From: Planctomycetota bacterium
Lineage (GTDB): Bacteria; Planctomycetota; MHYJ01; JACQXL01
Length of the DNA: 23,782 bases
Direction: 5' to 3'
Assembly: GCA_016208805.1 (NCBI GenBank)
Contig: JACQXL010000060.1
Location: 1-23,782, forward strand
Shown here: positions 23,012 to 23,782 of the stretch, piece after piece
Position numbering within the stretch: the first letter of the stretch is position 1
Layout of the letters: each line of letters begins with the position of its first letter
Made by a program: the position numbers and the translations under genes
The notes under the pieces: generated by a model
What the model was told of the DNA's origin: nothing
The model's database searches: none
Seen by the model: the letters and a program-made list of their open reading frames with translations, nothing else

Positions 23012-23363
23012 GGGTAGGGCATCGGGGATGGATATAGCCGGCTCCTGGACTGCTGTTATTGGGTTACTGGAGCGACGTTATTGGGTTGCCGGAGTAACGA
23101 TATTGGGTTGCTGGAGTGATGGTATTGGGTTACTGGAGCGGTGGTAGTGGGCTATGGGGATAGAGGTAATGGGCTATGGGGATAGCGGTATTGGGTTGCT
23201 GGGATAAAGGTAGCGGGTTATGGGGATAGCGGAATTGGGATATGGGGATAAGGGTATGGAATTGTGGAGATAGAGGTATTGGGATATGAGGATAAAGGTA
23301 GCCGGTTGCGGGGATAAGGGTAGTGGGTTACTGGGATAGTGGTATTGGGTTACCGGGACTCCG
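23012..23363. repeat. Degenerate tandem array of 22-bp units (about 16 copies)
   Basis: From 23056 to 23363 fourteen consecutive 22-base units keep exact length, and two weaker units (23012-23055) precede them. The consensus is close to GTATTGGGTTACTGGGATAG plus CG. Each unit keeps a GTA-like start, GGG at positions 6-8 and a second G-run near 13-16. Units differ at many bases but never in length. Every reading frame is cut by stops, so the array is not coding. Two adjacent units on the plus strand have enough G-runs for a G-quadruplex. Confidence 0.85.
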
Positions 23364-23782
23364 ACAGAAGGCTACAGGGACCCTGTCATATCCCGGCTTA
23401 CATATCGATAAAGGGTAGATCTAAAAAAATGATTTTACGAAAACCTGGTTCCAAAAGACGGTGGTTTCCCGGCTCGGTGTGTGTCACCGAACCTGACCGC
23501 ACGGCTCGGACAATCCTTGGCATATACCCCAAATTTAGAAAACAATGACCTTCGAGTCAATAAAATACTGGCTAAATAAATAGGTGGTCTGTCCCGAATG
23601 GCACAAAGGGGTAAACATCCCCTTATTGTCATTCTGAGCAGAGCGAAGAATCTCATTCCAAGTAAATGTTCACTGAAGCCCATAGGAGATATTAGGATTT
23701 GACTATATCTTCTGGATAAAGTTGGGCATATGTGTGAGGGAGAAAAGATTCTGTTTGTTCTTGGGTTAGAATTCTCGTTTCG
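23364..23782. other. Right-hand stretch without a supportable gene
   Basis: I see no gene with a ribosome-binding site and family resemblance here. A small hairpin AAGGGG-TAAACAT-CCCCTT lies at 23606-23624. A single GTCATTCTGAGC...GAAGAATCTC dispersed-repeat copy lies at 23628-23654, related to the inner parts of the nested repeats at 11714 and 18772. Confidence 0.6.

Noticed and set aside
23056..23363. CRISPR array
   Set aside because: The 22-bp units are contiguous with no unique spacers and no cas genes nearby.
23435..23683. Minus-strand frame of 82 codons including MRFFALLRMT
   Set aside because: That peptide is the translation of a dispersed GTCATTCTGAGC-type repeat. There is no ribosome-binding site or family match, so I treat the frame as an artefact.

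Overview
The window looks like chromosome from an uncultured, probably anaerobic Gram-negative bacterium. Shine-Dalgarno sites are AGGAGG-like, and there is a Tat-exported formate dehydrogenase, a lipoprotein protease and an outer-membrane barrel. Many small palindromic repeats lie both between and inside genes. A Planctomycetota/PVC-like or other environmental lineage is my low-confidence guess; no rRNA or lineage marker confirms it. I saw no tRNA, rRNA, CRISPR array or transposase gene.

Layout. (1) 1-188, minus: the 5' end of an unrecognised gene, divergent from (2). (2) 366-7957, plus: a formate dehydrogenase operon. It encodes a Tat-exported Mo/W catalytic subunit with Cys in place of Sec, a four-cluster ferredoxin subunit with a C-terminal anchor, a ten-helix NrfD/HybB-type quinone-side subunit, a 40-residue membrane peptide, FdhE, FdhD, and a MerR-like regulator with a Cys-rich tail. 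A perfect 9+1+9 palindrome lies in the leader. (3) 8014-14056, minus: gap, pgk, a large met-zincin lipoprotein protease and mutM. (4) 14413-16658, plus: an outer-membrane protein with an apparently leaderless promoter, then a tRNA nucleotidyltransferase (cca) broken in the middle. (5) 16558-20886, minus: typA, a DEAD-box helicase, and a decayed HI0933-type flavoprotein lying tail to tail on cca. (6) 21231-21539, plus: an RRM RNA-binding protein behind a long structured leader. (7) 21540-23782: gene-poor DNA with one decayed minus-strand gene and a degenerate tandem array of 22-bp units.

The formate dehydrogenase genes form a coherent module. Formate would be oxidised outside the cytoplasmic membrane, electrons would pass through the Fe-S subunit to the NrfD-like subunit and the quinone pool, FdhE and FdhD would mature the enzyme, and the MerR-like protein may control it.

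The most unusual feature is a set of small GC-rich palindromic elements inserted in frame inside protein genes: mutM, the protease and the flavoprotein. Two of them share the CCCCGTTAGA / TCTAACGGGG half-site and add 40-55 residues of low-complexity protein, in the manner of the Rickettsia palindromic elements. The intergenic spaces carry further families, some nested, and one copy at the gap start codon is flanked by a 12-bp direct repeat.
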